DNA of 64,000 nt from Iris pallida (lineage: Eukaryota; Streptophyta; Magnoliopsida; Asparagales; Iridaceae): contig JANAVB010003999.1 of the NCBI GenBank assembly GCA_029216955.1, positions 5,024,197-5,088,196 on the forward strand, in the 5' to 3' direction. A program made the translations under genes and the position numbers. This document shows positions 20,328 to 30,636 of this stretch, in pieces (within the stretch, counting starts at the first letter, position 1; every line of letters starts with the position of its first letter). Under the pieces are notes generated by a model. That model searched no databases and was not told where the DNA came from. It saw only the letters and a list, made by a program, of their open reading frames with translations.

Positions 20328-21273
20328 ATGGACTCCTTCAGCTTGCTCAAGTACTGGAGAGCAAGCACAGGCACCACCCTCGTCGCCATTACCACTGCTG
20401 GCCGTGAACTCCTCCTACCATCCTCCACTAATGCCACCGCCACTGTCGCCAACGAAGCCACCACGGAAGAAGAAGCAGAAGACGGCTCCTTCTTCGACTT
20501 GGAACTCTCTTCCGTTGTCACTCTAAACGAACAGGACGAGTCCGACTCGACTCGACGACTCGACGACTTCACTTCCGTCGTCTCCCTAGACGCGGCTGCT
20601 CTCCACCACTCCCCCCCGGCCCCGGGGTCTCGGCTCAAGTCGGCCACCAGGTTCCGTGTCTTCGCGCTCGGACTCAACAAGAAGCTCAAGTCCGACACCG
20701 GCGCCACCGTCGACTCCCCGAAGAGCAGCGGCGGCGGCGGCGGAGGCAGCAACAATTTCTTCGTCGAGGTCTTCACCGGCTCCCGCAACAACTCCAGCAA
20801 GTCCAAAGAAGACCAGGACTCCGCGGAGGAGAAGAGGTTCAGCAAGGAAGTGGTGCACAAGTACATCAACAGCAAGATCAAGCCGCTGTACGTTAGGGTT
20901 TGCAGAAGGTACGGGGAGAGGTTCTCGGCTCCGCTCGCCGCCGCCGCCGCCGCCGGCGGTGATCCGACCGGGAAGAAGAAGAAGAAGGTGGTGATGGTGA
21001 AGAGCAGGTCGGCGGTGGCGGCGGTGACGATGCCGCCGCCGGCGGCGGCCGTGCAGAGAAGGGACGACTCGCTGCTGCAGCAGGAGGACGGCATACAGAG
21101 CGCCATCGCCCACTGCAAGAAATCGTTCAATGCTTCTTCCAAAGGTGCACTATTTTTATTTTATTTTTTATTTTTCTTCCAACGTTTAATTTTTGTGTTT
21201 TTTTTTTCTCATTTCAGTGACGGAGACTTTGGTGGCGGACGCAGGAGAAGAAAGAACGAAAAGAATGGTGTAA
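20328..21273 (+). CDS. Membrane-associated kinase regulator (MAKR2/MAKR5-like)
   Basis: Proteins of this family (related to BKI1) sit on the inner face of the plasma membrane and tune receptor-like kinases. I start at ATG 20328 (MDSFSLLKYWR), the family-typical opening, though the frame is open further upstream. Exon 1 is 20328-21144, an intron of 73 bases follows (GT 21145 to AG 21217), and exon 2 is 21218-21273, giving about 290 residues, the usual family length. Visible features: an acidic stretch near residues 45-60 with FFDLEL; Ser/Gly-rich linkers; a lysine cluster GKKKKKVVMVK at about 220-230 that would act as the membrane hook; and the conserved C-terminal kinase-binding motif DDSLLQQEDGIQSAIAHCKK at about 248-267. 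Exon 1 is GC-rich. The second exon is supported only by splice consensus; without splicing the ORF would run to 21440 in poor sequence. Confidence 0.85.
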
Positions 21274-22334
21274 TTTTACTTCTTTTCTTTTACATTTATT
21301 CTATAATTAGTATGCAAAATATTGTACTGGTAGTGGTAAAAGAGTGGTCAAATATTTTGCATTTTGCGCCCAAATCCAATCCTTTTGTTATATTAGAAGA
21401 TTGTAATGTTTGTATAAAAATTAACTTCTTTTATGGCTAGTATAAGATTTCTCTATGGCTTATTTGCGTCTATCAATATTTTGCAAATTTCCAACTTATC
21501 GAGAATAAACTTTTATATGCAAAATCTCTACCATGAGCTGTTTTTTTTATATACTAGACGAATCCAAAGACTTTACTACTTTTAATAATAGATGGTTGGT
21601 ATTAGAGAAATTATTCTAACGGATTTATTCAGTGGTTATATGTGGTAATATTTTACTATTTTTGATAATCGTATCTTAACAATATAAGTGGTGTTGATGA
21701 ATTAGTTTTTTTTTCTTTTAATATTATCATGTGTTATTATATTATTGGATAATTTTATTATTTTCCATCGTTCACATGGTGAGTTTTTTTTCCCTCTGAT
21801 ATTGACCATGATTTCAGTTGGTGTGTGAAATATAAATTTTTAGGGATATTTTTTTTCCCTCTGGTGTGTGAAACATAAATTTTTAGGGATATTTAGCAAT
21901 ATTTTTTTTTTTTTTTTTTGGATATTTAGTAATAGGTTTCCACTGAAATTAGGATTTGGGTGTCTATAATGTACAATATTAGTGTTTGGATCTTAAATGT
22001 ACTGGTCACTTGTCTACGTGCAGGGCTGGTTAGACAAGACTCCAGGGCTGGCCAGATAAAATTTCGGACTTGAACAACCCCCTTCTACGTAGAATAACCT
22101 GTAGGCGTAGTATGATCTTACAAGAGGACGGGATCGCGGAAGATCCTCCAAAATTGGTTCATAATAAGGATTAAGGAGCAACCAAAATTAGCATTTTGAT
22201 AGGACAATCAAATCCTATGGGTTGGTTTGCCTACATGAACAATAAATTTAAGATCCAACTAATAATGTCTGACATTTTAAAAAAAAAATCTAAATTCTAG
22301 TATCAACTATTACGTGAGACTATATATTATTAAG
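21274..22334. other. MAKR 3' region and AT-rich spacer
   Basis: AATAAA at about 21504 could serve as polyadenylation signal. A duplicated phrase TTTTTAGGGATATT occurs at about 21838 and 21879. No other gene recognised. Confidence 0.5.
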
Positions 22335-22343
22335 TAATCTAAA
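22335..22343 (+). repeat. Left target-site duplication of hairpin element 2
   Basis: TAATCTAAA, identical to 23521-23529. Confidence 0.9.
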
Positions 22344-23520
22344 CAGAAAATTTACTGTACAGATAAAAAATTATATAAAATTGTATAAAACGATAGAAGT
22401 CTGAAAAATTATCGAAAACGATACAATCCGACAAACCATGTGTCGGAAATTGGGCACGCTCAATTTCCGACACACGGTCTGTCGGAAATTGGGATGGACG
22501 GTTGTGGGGTTGGGTTGGTTGGTTAAATGATGATGGTGGGTTGCTGGTGGTTTTTTTTCTTTTGAGTTGGTTTGTTTTTTTCTTTTTGGTTGGGTTGGTT
22601 TGGTTTTTTTCTCTTTTGGGTTGCTGTTTGATGGTGGGTTGCTTATTAGTTTTTTTTTTTCATTTGAGTTGGTTTCTTCTTCTTTTTTTTAAATTTACTT
22701 AGGATAAAAATATGTGGGTTGGTTTGTTGGTACTAGTAGTAGTAATAGTAGGGACCATTTGAGTTGGTCCGATGAAATTTTTTTTTTACAAATAGTTGGG
22801 ACCATTTACCTAGGATAAAAATTTACTGAGCATGAAAAAAAATTTACAAAATCTCAACCACAAACCTGATTCGAACAAGGGACCATTTTTACTAAGACCT
22901 ATTCCCTCAACCACTTGAGCTATGGCCTATCTGTGATATATAGTAGTATCTCCTAGATTTATTTAAGCCCTCTCTATGCTCCGCCCTTGGTTCCGACAGA
23001 CGGTGTGGCTGAAAATGAGCAGCATGCTCAAATTCAGCCACACGGTGTGGCTGAATTTAGACGTCATGGCTTTTTTTAGCTTGGATTGGTTTGTTTGGTT
23101 TGGATTGGGTTTTTTTTTCCCGCAGTTGGCAGCTATGACATTCAATGAAACCAACTCAAATGAAAAAAAAAAAAAAGCAACCCACCATCAAATAGCAATC
23201 CAAAAGAAAAAAAAAAATCAAACCAACCTAACCCAAAAGAAAAAAACAAACCAACTCAAAAGAAAAAAAAAACCACCAGCAACCCGCCATCATCATTTAA
23301 CCAAACCAACCCAACCCCACAACCGTCCATCCCAATTTCCGACAGACCGTGTGTCGGAAATTGGACATTGTCCAATTTCCGACAGACCGTCTGTCGGAAA
23401 TTGAGCGTGCCCAATTTCCGACACACGGTTTGTCGGATTGTATCGTTTTCGATAATTTCTCAGACTTCTATCGTTTTATACAATTTTATATAATTTTTTA
23501 TCTGTACAGTAAATTTTCTG
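22344..23520. mobile_element. Hairpin element 2: Mutator-type MITE with modular palindromes
   Basis: Inverted arms of about 400 bases begin CAGAAAATTTACTGTACAG and are flanked by a perfect 9-bp duplication TAATCTAAA. Each arm contains palindromic modules CAATTTCCGACA...TGTCGGAAATTG; the left arm (22435-22490) has one fewer module than the right arm (23333-23428). The central region carries a diverged palindrome of a similar build (CATGCTC, CAGCCACACGGTGTGGCTG near 23000-23062) and a SINE-like segment (22856-22932). No protein is encoded. Confidence 0.9.
22856..22932 (-). ncRNA. tRNA-derived SINE head or tRNA-like pseudogene
   Basis: On the minus strand a TAGCTCAAGTGGTTGAG stretch (Pol III box A type, 22906-22922) is followed about 30 bases on by TGTTCGAATCAGG (box B type, 22865-22877). 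The box spacing fits a tRNA-derived SINE. It lies in the loop of hairpin element 2. A proper tRNA cloverleaf was not found. Confidence 0.5.
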
Positions 23521-23529
23521 TAATCTAAA

Positions 23530-24000
23530 TTTTTATTTGGACATTCAGAAAGAAAAAAAAAAAAAAAGAGAGTATGGACTAATAAATTCAGAACAGAATG
23601 GCATATCAAGTAGAAGAAAAGGAAAAAAAAAAGACAGTAGGAAATATTAAATTGTAAATAGGCCCTTTTTTTTGTTTTGGTAGTGGATTTAATGACTTTT
23701 GTCACGGTATGTACTGCTGCAGCATTGTCGCATGCAGTGTATTTATTCAATCTTCTCTATTGCTGCTTTTAGCAGTCTTGAAAAGTCAAGTCGTTGGGAG
23801 CAGAGCTCCAAACGCTGCCTTTTATTAGTACTACTACTGCAATTTCGCAAACAGTTGGTGGGCAGCCATACGTGCTCACTGACGCAGCTGCTCGCTCCAG
23901 CCAGAGGCATATCTCGAACCTGATGCCCGTGCCGCTGCCAGAGTGCCAGCCAGCCCAGAGGAGCCGTTGAGAGTGATTAGTATATTATGTTGGACAAAAT
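23530..24000. other. Spacer
   Basis: AT-rich first half, more balanced sequence at 23690-23970, no gene recognised. Confidence 0.5.
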
Positions 24001-24440
24001 TGAGTTAACTATTCCTATATTTCTTTTATACTCATTACATAAACAATACCTACTTTAAAACTATACTACTTTAAAATTAGGAATTTTTTTTTTAAAATTT
24101 TACTCCATTTATTAATATAAATTTATACTTACATTTCACTTTTCAATTTTATTAAATTTATATTCTATTTTTTATCACGAAAATTTATTTTTGTAACAAA
24201 TTTTTTTCGTGACAAAGTAAATATTTTTTATGACAAAAAATGAATATAAGTCTAGTAAAGCTAAAAAGTTGGATGTAATTACATATTCATATTAATAAGT
24301 GGGATGAAAGTCAATTTTTAAAAAACTAATTACACGGATCATTTCTATAATTTATGTTTTGTAGGAAAACTTATGACATTTATCACTCCTATATTTTATA
24401 AAATTTATAAAGAAGAGAGATAAATGATTGTAATAATTAT
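24001..24440. repeat. Dispersed repeat, copy 1 (interrupted)
   Basis: Two blocks (about 24003-24055 and 24325-24440) match 48143-48310 in order, including CTAATTACACRGATCA and TATTTTATAAAATTTATAAA. In this copy about 270 bases of AT-rich DNA lie between the blocks that are adjacent in the other copy. Class unknown. Confidence 0.6.
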
Positions 24441-24838
24441 TTTCGAGATAGAGATAGTTTCTAATACTCATAAAACATAGCAAGGATATGTGTATTTATT
24501 TATAGGGTTATTTAGTAATAGACCATCGTATAATATGTGATATTAGATTTGAATTTCCAAATTGTTTCATATTAGAGTTTGGATATTCAAATTAGTGTTC
24601 ACTAGTCTACGTAAACAGTGATTTGGAGATCCAAATACTAACAACAGGGTCCGTAGGGTGTGTGGGGGACGATGATGACAAAGTCAGTACGGACAAGATT
24701 CGTATAAAATGTTTGAAATAGACCGACGACCGGCTAAAAATTGTGTGTGGGGGACAAACGATTTAACTGAACTTGTACGTGCTGGATGATAAAAAGAAGA
24801 TAAGGAATTCTGGGATGTTGTTAGCAACTACTGCTTGC
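24441..24838. other. Spacer
   Basis: No gene or repeat family recognised. Confidence 0.45.
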
Positions 24839-24841
24839 TAA

Positions 24842-25297
24842 GAGCATCTCCAACCCTATTGTCTTGTTAAGTGTTGTGAGTCTTAGGTGGCTCCTATGTG
24901 GCATGAGCCACAAGACAATGTCTTGTTCATGTGGCAAAATTATATCTCAAAAGACAATGAGATAGAAAAACTCTCTCCAATGCAAAAGTATTGAGGAGAC
25001 AATAAAAAGTATTTTTTCCAACTTTCAAGACAACTTTTAAGACAACTACTCATCTTCTTTCTTTTTTCTAATATTTTGTATTCATAATTGATGATATGGA
25101 AGAGAAGACATTGTCAAGTACATTGTCTAGAACAAGACAATCAATTTTACAATGTCTTCTTTAATTTTTGCCACATAAGCTTCACAATTGACTTGATAAT
25201 TGCATTGGAGAAGAACTTTTGAATAAAATTTTGTCATTCCTATGTGGCATTAACTTTTTTTCCAAAGTCACAACTCACAATAGGGTTGGAGATGCTC
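24842..25297. mobile_element. Tourist-like MITE, family T1, copy 1
   Basis: Inverted ends GAGCATCTCCAACCCTATTG with TAA on both sides (24839-24841 and 25298-25300), the PIF/Harbinger target. 456 bases, non-coding, many CAAGACAATG words. A decayed copy is at 50050-50471. Confidence 0.88.
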
Positions 25298-25300
25298 TAA

Positions 25301-25989
25301 GCAGTGTTATGGGATGGATGGGGACGTTTGTTGTAGCTAGATAGGTAGGTTGGTAGAGTTGTGGATGTGATTTTAACGCATTGTTGACTTTAATAAGGCT
25401 AAGCAACCAAATTTATGGCACTTGTGAGCAAGCAGTGGCTATCCAAGTACTTTGAAGGGGATAGTGCACTCAACTCACTTTGGTTTTCAATTATGTTTGC
25501 ACAGACGAGAGAGAATTCGAGACCACACAACATGTTAGAGACACAGTGATACAAATTTGACATCTATTTTGCTCTTCTAATATATTTTTGAAAATGTATG
25601 TAATATTAGATACTTGTATCCATCCTGATGTGTGTCCGACGCGGTACGATATGATATGGTATGTATTTGAGTGGACATACTTCTTAAGTTTTCACACTTT
25701 TTAAGAATTTGATGAAAAAACAAATGATACGGATTAAATATAATTTGAGATAAAGTAATTATTGTTAGAGGATACTAAAAATCATTTAACATGGCCATCA
25801 AAAACCAATACATGGACCCCCAAAACATAAATTCTTTCTTCTGTTGTGCACAGATCCACTCGCCATAATTGTAACTAAAAAAACTTTATTAAACAAAATT
25901 CATTTTAATTTCTAACCTTCAAAAATTGTCTTGAAAGATAAAGACCAAAAGAGATGATAGCATGAAACAATGTGGGACTGTTAAAATTA
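25301..25989. other. Spacer
   Basis: No gene or element recognised. Confidence 0.5.
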
Positions 25990-26421
25990 GCAAAAAATGG
26001 GTAAAGTGCATTTAACCCTCCTTATATTTGTCTCGTTTGTAAAATAAGACCTTTTAGAAAACTTAAGCAGTTTGCACCTCCCACAAAACATGTTTTGCTC
26101 ATAATGTCCCTTTCCGTCAAAATGACGTTAGAACTAGCCTTTAGAAGTCATTTTTTTTAGGTAAAGTAAATTTTGCACTCCCCAAAATATTCCTCTGAAT
26201 GCTAACGTTAACATTGTGACTCCCCCCTTTCATTCTCTATATATAGGATTATTTTGAAACATAAAATCCAAGCTTTCTATTTTCTACTTTTTTGACCGGT
26301 TGGTTGAAAAAATAACACTAATTTTTTTTTAATCTTCGCTTTTTTTTATAAAACTTATTTGCTCTCATTTAATGTATTGAAGTTTTTTCTTACATACAGA
26401 TCTCAAATCCAACTGCAAATT

Positions 26422-26802
26422 ATGGCTAGTAGCTCGCAATCTTCATTCTCAAGACGTCCAAATAGAAATTATGGCAGAATAATTTATTGCTATAGTGGAT
26501 TAACTAGTCCACTGAAGACTTCATGGACACCAACAAATCATGGAAGAAGATTTTACGGGTGTGCAAATTTTTCAACAAATTTTTGTGGTTTTCTAATATT
26601 GGAGGATGAGAAACTTTCAGAACAATATCAAATTCTAATGTGGAATTTAATGAAAGAATTAAATGAGTACCGAGGCCAAGGTTTACAACCTATTCCTAGA
26701 GAATCAACAGTGACGGTGGCAGCAACTGAACCTGGACCATACTTCAACATACATGTTTTGCAATTTATTTTTAGATTTTTGATATTTAAGTTATTTGTTT
26801 AA
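26422..26802 (+). CDS. GRF-type zinc-finger protein fragment
   Basis: From ATG 26422 the product (126 residues) has one recognisable domain at about residues 20-62: CYSG...SWTPTNHGRRFYGCAN...CGFLILEDE. In the GRF zinc finger the first pair is C-x-C; here the second cysteine is serine (CYSG in place of CYCG), so zinc binding is doubtful. A helical segment (LSEQYQILMWNLMKELNEYR) follows, as in many short plant GRF proteins that travel with transposons. The last 20 residues are hydrophobic and may be intron read-through. An ATG further upstream at 26359 is in frame but gives no family match. Confidence 0.6.
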   Translation: MASSSQSSFSRRPNRNYGRIIYCYSGLTSPLKTSWTPTNHGRRFYGCANFSTNFCGFLILEDEKLSEQYQILMWNLMKELNEYRGQGLQPIPRESTVTVAATEPGPYFNIHVLQFIFRFLIFKLFV

Positions 26803-26852
26803 GGAATACATGTGATGAAAATAAATTTGTACCAAGATTTACAATTCCAGTT

Positions 26853-27270
26853 AGAATTAATAAATAAATAATTATGATAATAGTCATGACTAATAAATTA
26901 TTAAGTAAGACTATAATGATGATTAATAAATTATTAATTTAAATTATTATAATATATAAATTATTAACTGTAATTGTAATTATGATTAAATTATGATTAA
27001 TTAATATTATAATAAAATTGTAATTAATAAATTATTAATTAAGATTATAATTATTAATATAGTTAGAATTAATAAATAAATAAATAATTATGATAATAGT
27101 CATGACTAATAAATTATTAAGTAAGACTATAATGATTTTTATAATTATGATTAATAAATTATTAACTAAAATTATTATAATATATAAATTATTAACTATA
27201 ATTATAATTATGATTAAATTATTATTAATTAATATTAACTATTTAGATTATAAATATTTATTTTCGAAAA
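26853..27270 (+). repeat. AT-rich tandem duplication, period about 210 bp
   Basis: The run beginning AGAATTAATAAATAAATAAT and including GTCATGACTAATAAATTATT is present at about 26853 and again at about 27064, with the following sequence also repeated. Confidence 0.75.
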
Positions 27271-27299
27271 TTACGTCAAGCATGAGAATTCTATCTTTT

Positions 27300-27780
27300 T
27301 AAGAATGGGAGGTTATTTTTTTGTCCCAATCAACTTTTTGTCCGAGTAAATTCTTTTTTGTTTTTTGTTTTGTTTTCTTGTCTTTTTGTTTTTTGTTTCC
27401 ATTTTTTTAGTTCTTATTTCATATTTGTTATTTTTTTTTTCTTTTTTCATCTTTTTAAGAATCCTTTTTAGTTTTTTAAGAGTGACTTTTATATTTTTGG
27501 GTAATTTTTTTCATTTCTTAAATATTTTTTTGTTTTTTCCAAATTTGTATAGTTTTTTATTTTTGTCTTCTTTCATTGTTTAAGATTTATCTTCATTTTT
27601 TTGGTTTTTTTGAATGTTTTGTCTATTTTTTTCATTTTTTTTTCCATATTTATTAGTATTTTTTGTTTTTTGTTTGGTATGTTTTTCCAGTTTTTCATCA
27701 TTTCCATTTTTTAAGAATTGATTTTTTTCTGTATTTATCAATTTTGTTCCCCAAAAATATTTATATATTTGTTAAATAAA
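27300..27780 (+). repeat. T-rich low-complexity tract
   Basis: Long runs of T broken by G or C; the ORF over it codes for an F/L-rich string and is not credible as a gene. Confidence 0.8.
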
Positions 27781-28082
27781 AAATAATTTATGAAAAAATA
27801 ATTTTAAATAATAAATTTATAGAAATATAAATTTTTTGACTATAGTATTTAAACGTCCCAAGTTTTACTACAGTAAATAGTTTTAGGTTTTATTGGTAAG
27901 TGTAAAGAATCTATATCCAGGGATAAAATGGTCAGCACAATTCCGTTTTAACACTAGTTAACAGAAAAAGTTAGATTAGGGGGTGATTTAAGTATTATTG
28001 AAACGTTTTTGGGTTTTTTAAATCGGGGAGTCTTTAATTGCGTTTTCGTAACATCTAAGGAGGGTTTAAATGCATTTTACCC

Positions 28083-28361
28083 GCAAAAAGTTGATATTCC
28101 AACAACTATTATTTTTCAGCTTTAAAAAAAAACTATTATTTCTAGGACGGTCCTACGGAGAGAAAGAAAATAAGAAAGATAATCTAGAAGGAAAAACAAT
28201 TATGTAGCATTGATTTGTAGACGAAAATCGAAACTGGGATATTATTTTATATGCTCGATTTTTATTATTAGCTTTATTATGTTTTGGTGGTTTTTGCAAC
28301 CATTAATAATTTTGCAACTTTTGATGGAATCAAATTGTCAAAATTGGACATACACAAATAA
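28083..28361. other. Short spacer
   Basis: Nothing recognised. Confidence 0.4.
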
Positions 28362-28855
28362 GGATGAGTGTACTTTGATTTATTCGGTTTCAAACTAACG
28401 AAAATAGACAAACCCGAATACACCAAACTTCTAAAAACTTAAAATCAAAATCGAACCAAAATTAGCGATAACCAAAATTGAACTGATATTTGATTCAGTT
28501 TATTCACTTGGACTATTTTTATTGTTAAATATGCCGGACATAAAGTTGAAATTGTGGTTAGATTATACTAAAAAATATATAATTTTTATACATGTAATTT
28601 TTTGTATTTTAAAATTTGACACAAAGTTGGAATGATTATTAAATTACCGAAGTTAATGCTTAGAATTGTTATTTTAAAAATATACACAAAAATATATACA
28701 TATTTAATTATTAAATATTCATAAAATTGAAGGTAATTATATAATTGTGTAAGTCTTGTTTGGTTTTCGATTTTGGTTCGAAATCGAAGACAAAACAATT
28801 TCTTTTTCAAAACCGAACCAATTCACTTATTCTTCCAAAATCGAATAATGTTTAC
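28362..28855. mobile_element. hAT-type MITE family 1, degraded copy
   Basis: AAGGATGAGTG near 28362, then TTATTCGGTTTC and CGAACCAAAAT words, ending CCAAAATCGAATAATGTTTAC; all match the family pattern loosely. It abuts the better copy at 28856. Confidence 0.55.
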
Positions 28856-29093
28856 TAGGAGTGAGCATTCGGTTAATTCGGTTCAATTGGACCAAGAATC
28901 GAATAAGCAAAATCGAAACCGAACCGAATTGGCCCATAACCGAAACAAACCGAACTGAATTAAATCGGTTCGATTTTCGGTTTATTCGATTTATTCAATT
29001 TTTCGATTTATTTGCGCTTTTTTCTGTTAATATATATATAGTAACTAAATATACCTAAATGTATTTAGTATTTTTTTAAATTTTTTTTATTTA

Positions 29094-29158
<65 letters not shown>

Positions 29159-29276
29159 ATTTTCTTATTCGGTTTTCGATTTTTCAAAATCGAACCGAAT
29201 TTTTTTAAAACCGAACCGAACCTCTTATACAATGCGGTTCGATTTTTGGTCCAAAATCGAATAATGCTCACCCCTA
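28856..29276. mobile_element. hAT-type MITE family 1, copy 2
   Basis: TAGGAGTGAGCATTCGG at the left and CGAATAATGCTCACCCCTA at the right are inverted. The interior holds a (TA)n tract at about 29097-29153 in the same place as the AT tract of copy 3. The flanks do not show an 8-bp duplication. Confidence 0.75.
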
Positions 29277-29729
29277 ATCATAGAGGACAAAATCGAAAAT
29301 TTAAGAAAAACAAAGTTGTGTTTATTTACTAAGACACTTGTTATTGTACCGACCCCACGGGGGTCAATTGTCCGGCTCCTCCGACTCCGCCCTTGGTGTC
29401 CGATGATTGTGGCTCCCGCTCCGCATTTTTAATGTTTTCATTTAAAATGATGGGAATGGTGGGTCCGAAGGATGTCCTAGGAATGATTTTGAAACCAAAC
29501 ATGAAGGATTTACTTAGTTATGGGACCATCTTTATTATTAGCTTTATAAGTTCGGGAGCATTCACTATGATTGGAATGGGCACCACAAAGCCTTTTTCTA
29601 TCTAATTAAGAAAATAGTATTAAATAAAGCACCTTTGTTAGTTTGGGTGAGTCCAACAAAACTAGATTTTAAAAATGAAAAAGTAATGGAATAATATCAT
29701 ATTTTACTAAGTATATAACGTGGCCAAGT
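29277..29729. other. Spacer
   Basis: A 70-codon ORF at 29393-29605 starts ATG-like at GTG and encodes a Met/Phe-rich peptide; I do not recognise it and do not call it. Confidence 0.4.
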
Positions 29730-29935
29730 TCAACCTTGAGCTACCAAACACGGGCAACTCTTGTAGTGATCGAGGAGAGGTATAACTTTTGTAGGTGGAC
29801 GATTTCATGATCGAACTGCAGGAGATGTTTGGATGTATGTGTGTGTGAAATTGGAGATAGTGAAGCCAAATGGTATGCAATACAGTACACACAAAGTTCT
29901 GCATGCGCGTTATGCGCACGATAAAAATAAATAAA
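29730..29935 (+). mobile_element. SINE-like element, copy 1
   Basis: Diverged relative of 50672-50875: both share CTCTTGTRGT...GAGAGGTATAA near the head, TTGGAG and CACAAAGT near the tail, TGCG words and an A-rich 3' end (here GATAAAAATAAATAAAT). A box-B-like ATGATCGAACTGC lies at about 29809. Family assignment is by this pair comparison only. Confidence 0.5.
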
Positions 29936-30520
29936 TCTAAATCTGAGTCAGGACAAAAGGGACGACTGTCCCATCTCAAAATTACAAATTATAAATTATA
30001 AATAAATTGATAATATTTTAAAGATATTTTTGACGGTATAATGAGTCGACCGTTTGGGACTAATATCTTTTCTTATAGAATCTAGATGGTTGCTAATTGA
30101 TGAATTTTGTGATGATTTTAACGGTCTCTCTTTACTTTATGCAGAAATTATTCAGTGTACCGGTCTCACCAAATAGTAATGGTAAGATCTTGTTCTTCTC
30201 CAATAACAACATAATACATATCAAGAAGTATGACACTGCACTGATAGCAATACCTCACCACTGATTACGTGGTGGTAACGACCCACTGAATAATTTCTCT
30301 ATTTTATGAGTCTGACTTCTCCTAATCTTCTTCTATCTTCTGTTTGTCACTGTTTGTCATGAGAAGTTCAACTGCTGGCTGTTCCCATCATTGTTGCATT
30401 GGTAGTTCATCACCAGTTACATTGCTAATTTTTCTGCTCCTTGTAATTTTGGGTTAGTCGGCTTGATTGGAAGACTTCCCTCCTATACTAATGTATATTT
30501 ACTTCTTTGTCTTAGTCTTA
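29936..30520. other. Spacer
   Basis: No gene recognised. Confidence 0.45.
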
Positions 30521-30636
30521 GGCCTCGTTTGGTACACTGTAAAATAATCGTAATCGCAATGTAATCAATTAGAATTTTTTTTTTCTATTTAATTATATTG
30601 CGATTACGATTACATTACAGTGTACCAAACGAGGCC
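30521..30636. mobile_element. Short Tourist-like MITE, family T2, copy 1
   Basis: 116 bases that fold almost fully: GGCCTCGTTTGGTACACTGT at the left and ACAGTGTACCAAACGAGGCC at the right. TTA precedes and TAC follows, so the target duplication is imperfect or mutated. Confidence 0.8.

Larger units (their letters stand above)
25999..28082. mobile_element. MULE-like element of 2.1 kb carrying a GRF zinc-finger ORF
   Basis: Ends GGGTAAAGTGCATTTAA...CCCTCCTTA and the inverse at 28082 pair over about 27 bases. Flanks GCAAAAAAT (25990-25998) and GCAAAAAGT (28083-28091) match at 8 of 9, a Mutator-type duplication. The interior has a GRF zinc-finger ORF (26422-26802), a duplicated AT-rich block (26853-27270) and a T-rich stretch to about 27780. 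No transposase is present, so it is non-autonomous, possibly a Pack-MULE. Confidence 0.7.

Noticed and set aside
20586..21113. Antisense and shifted ORFs of 112-295 codons over the MAKR exon
   Set aside because: Shadows of a GC-rich exon; only the plus-strand frame from 20328 matches a family.
27365..27583. Membrane-protein-like ORF (72 codons, F/L/S-rich)
   Set aside because: Product of a T-rich tract inside the MULE-like element.
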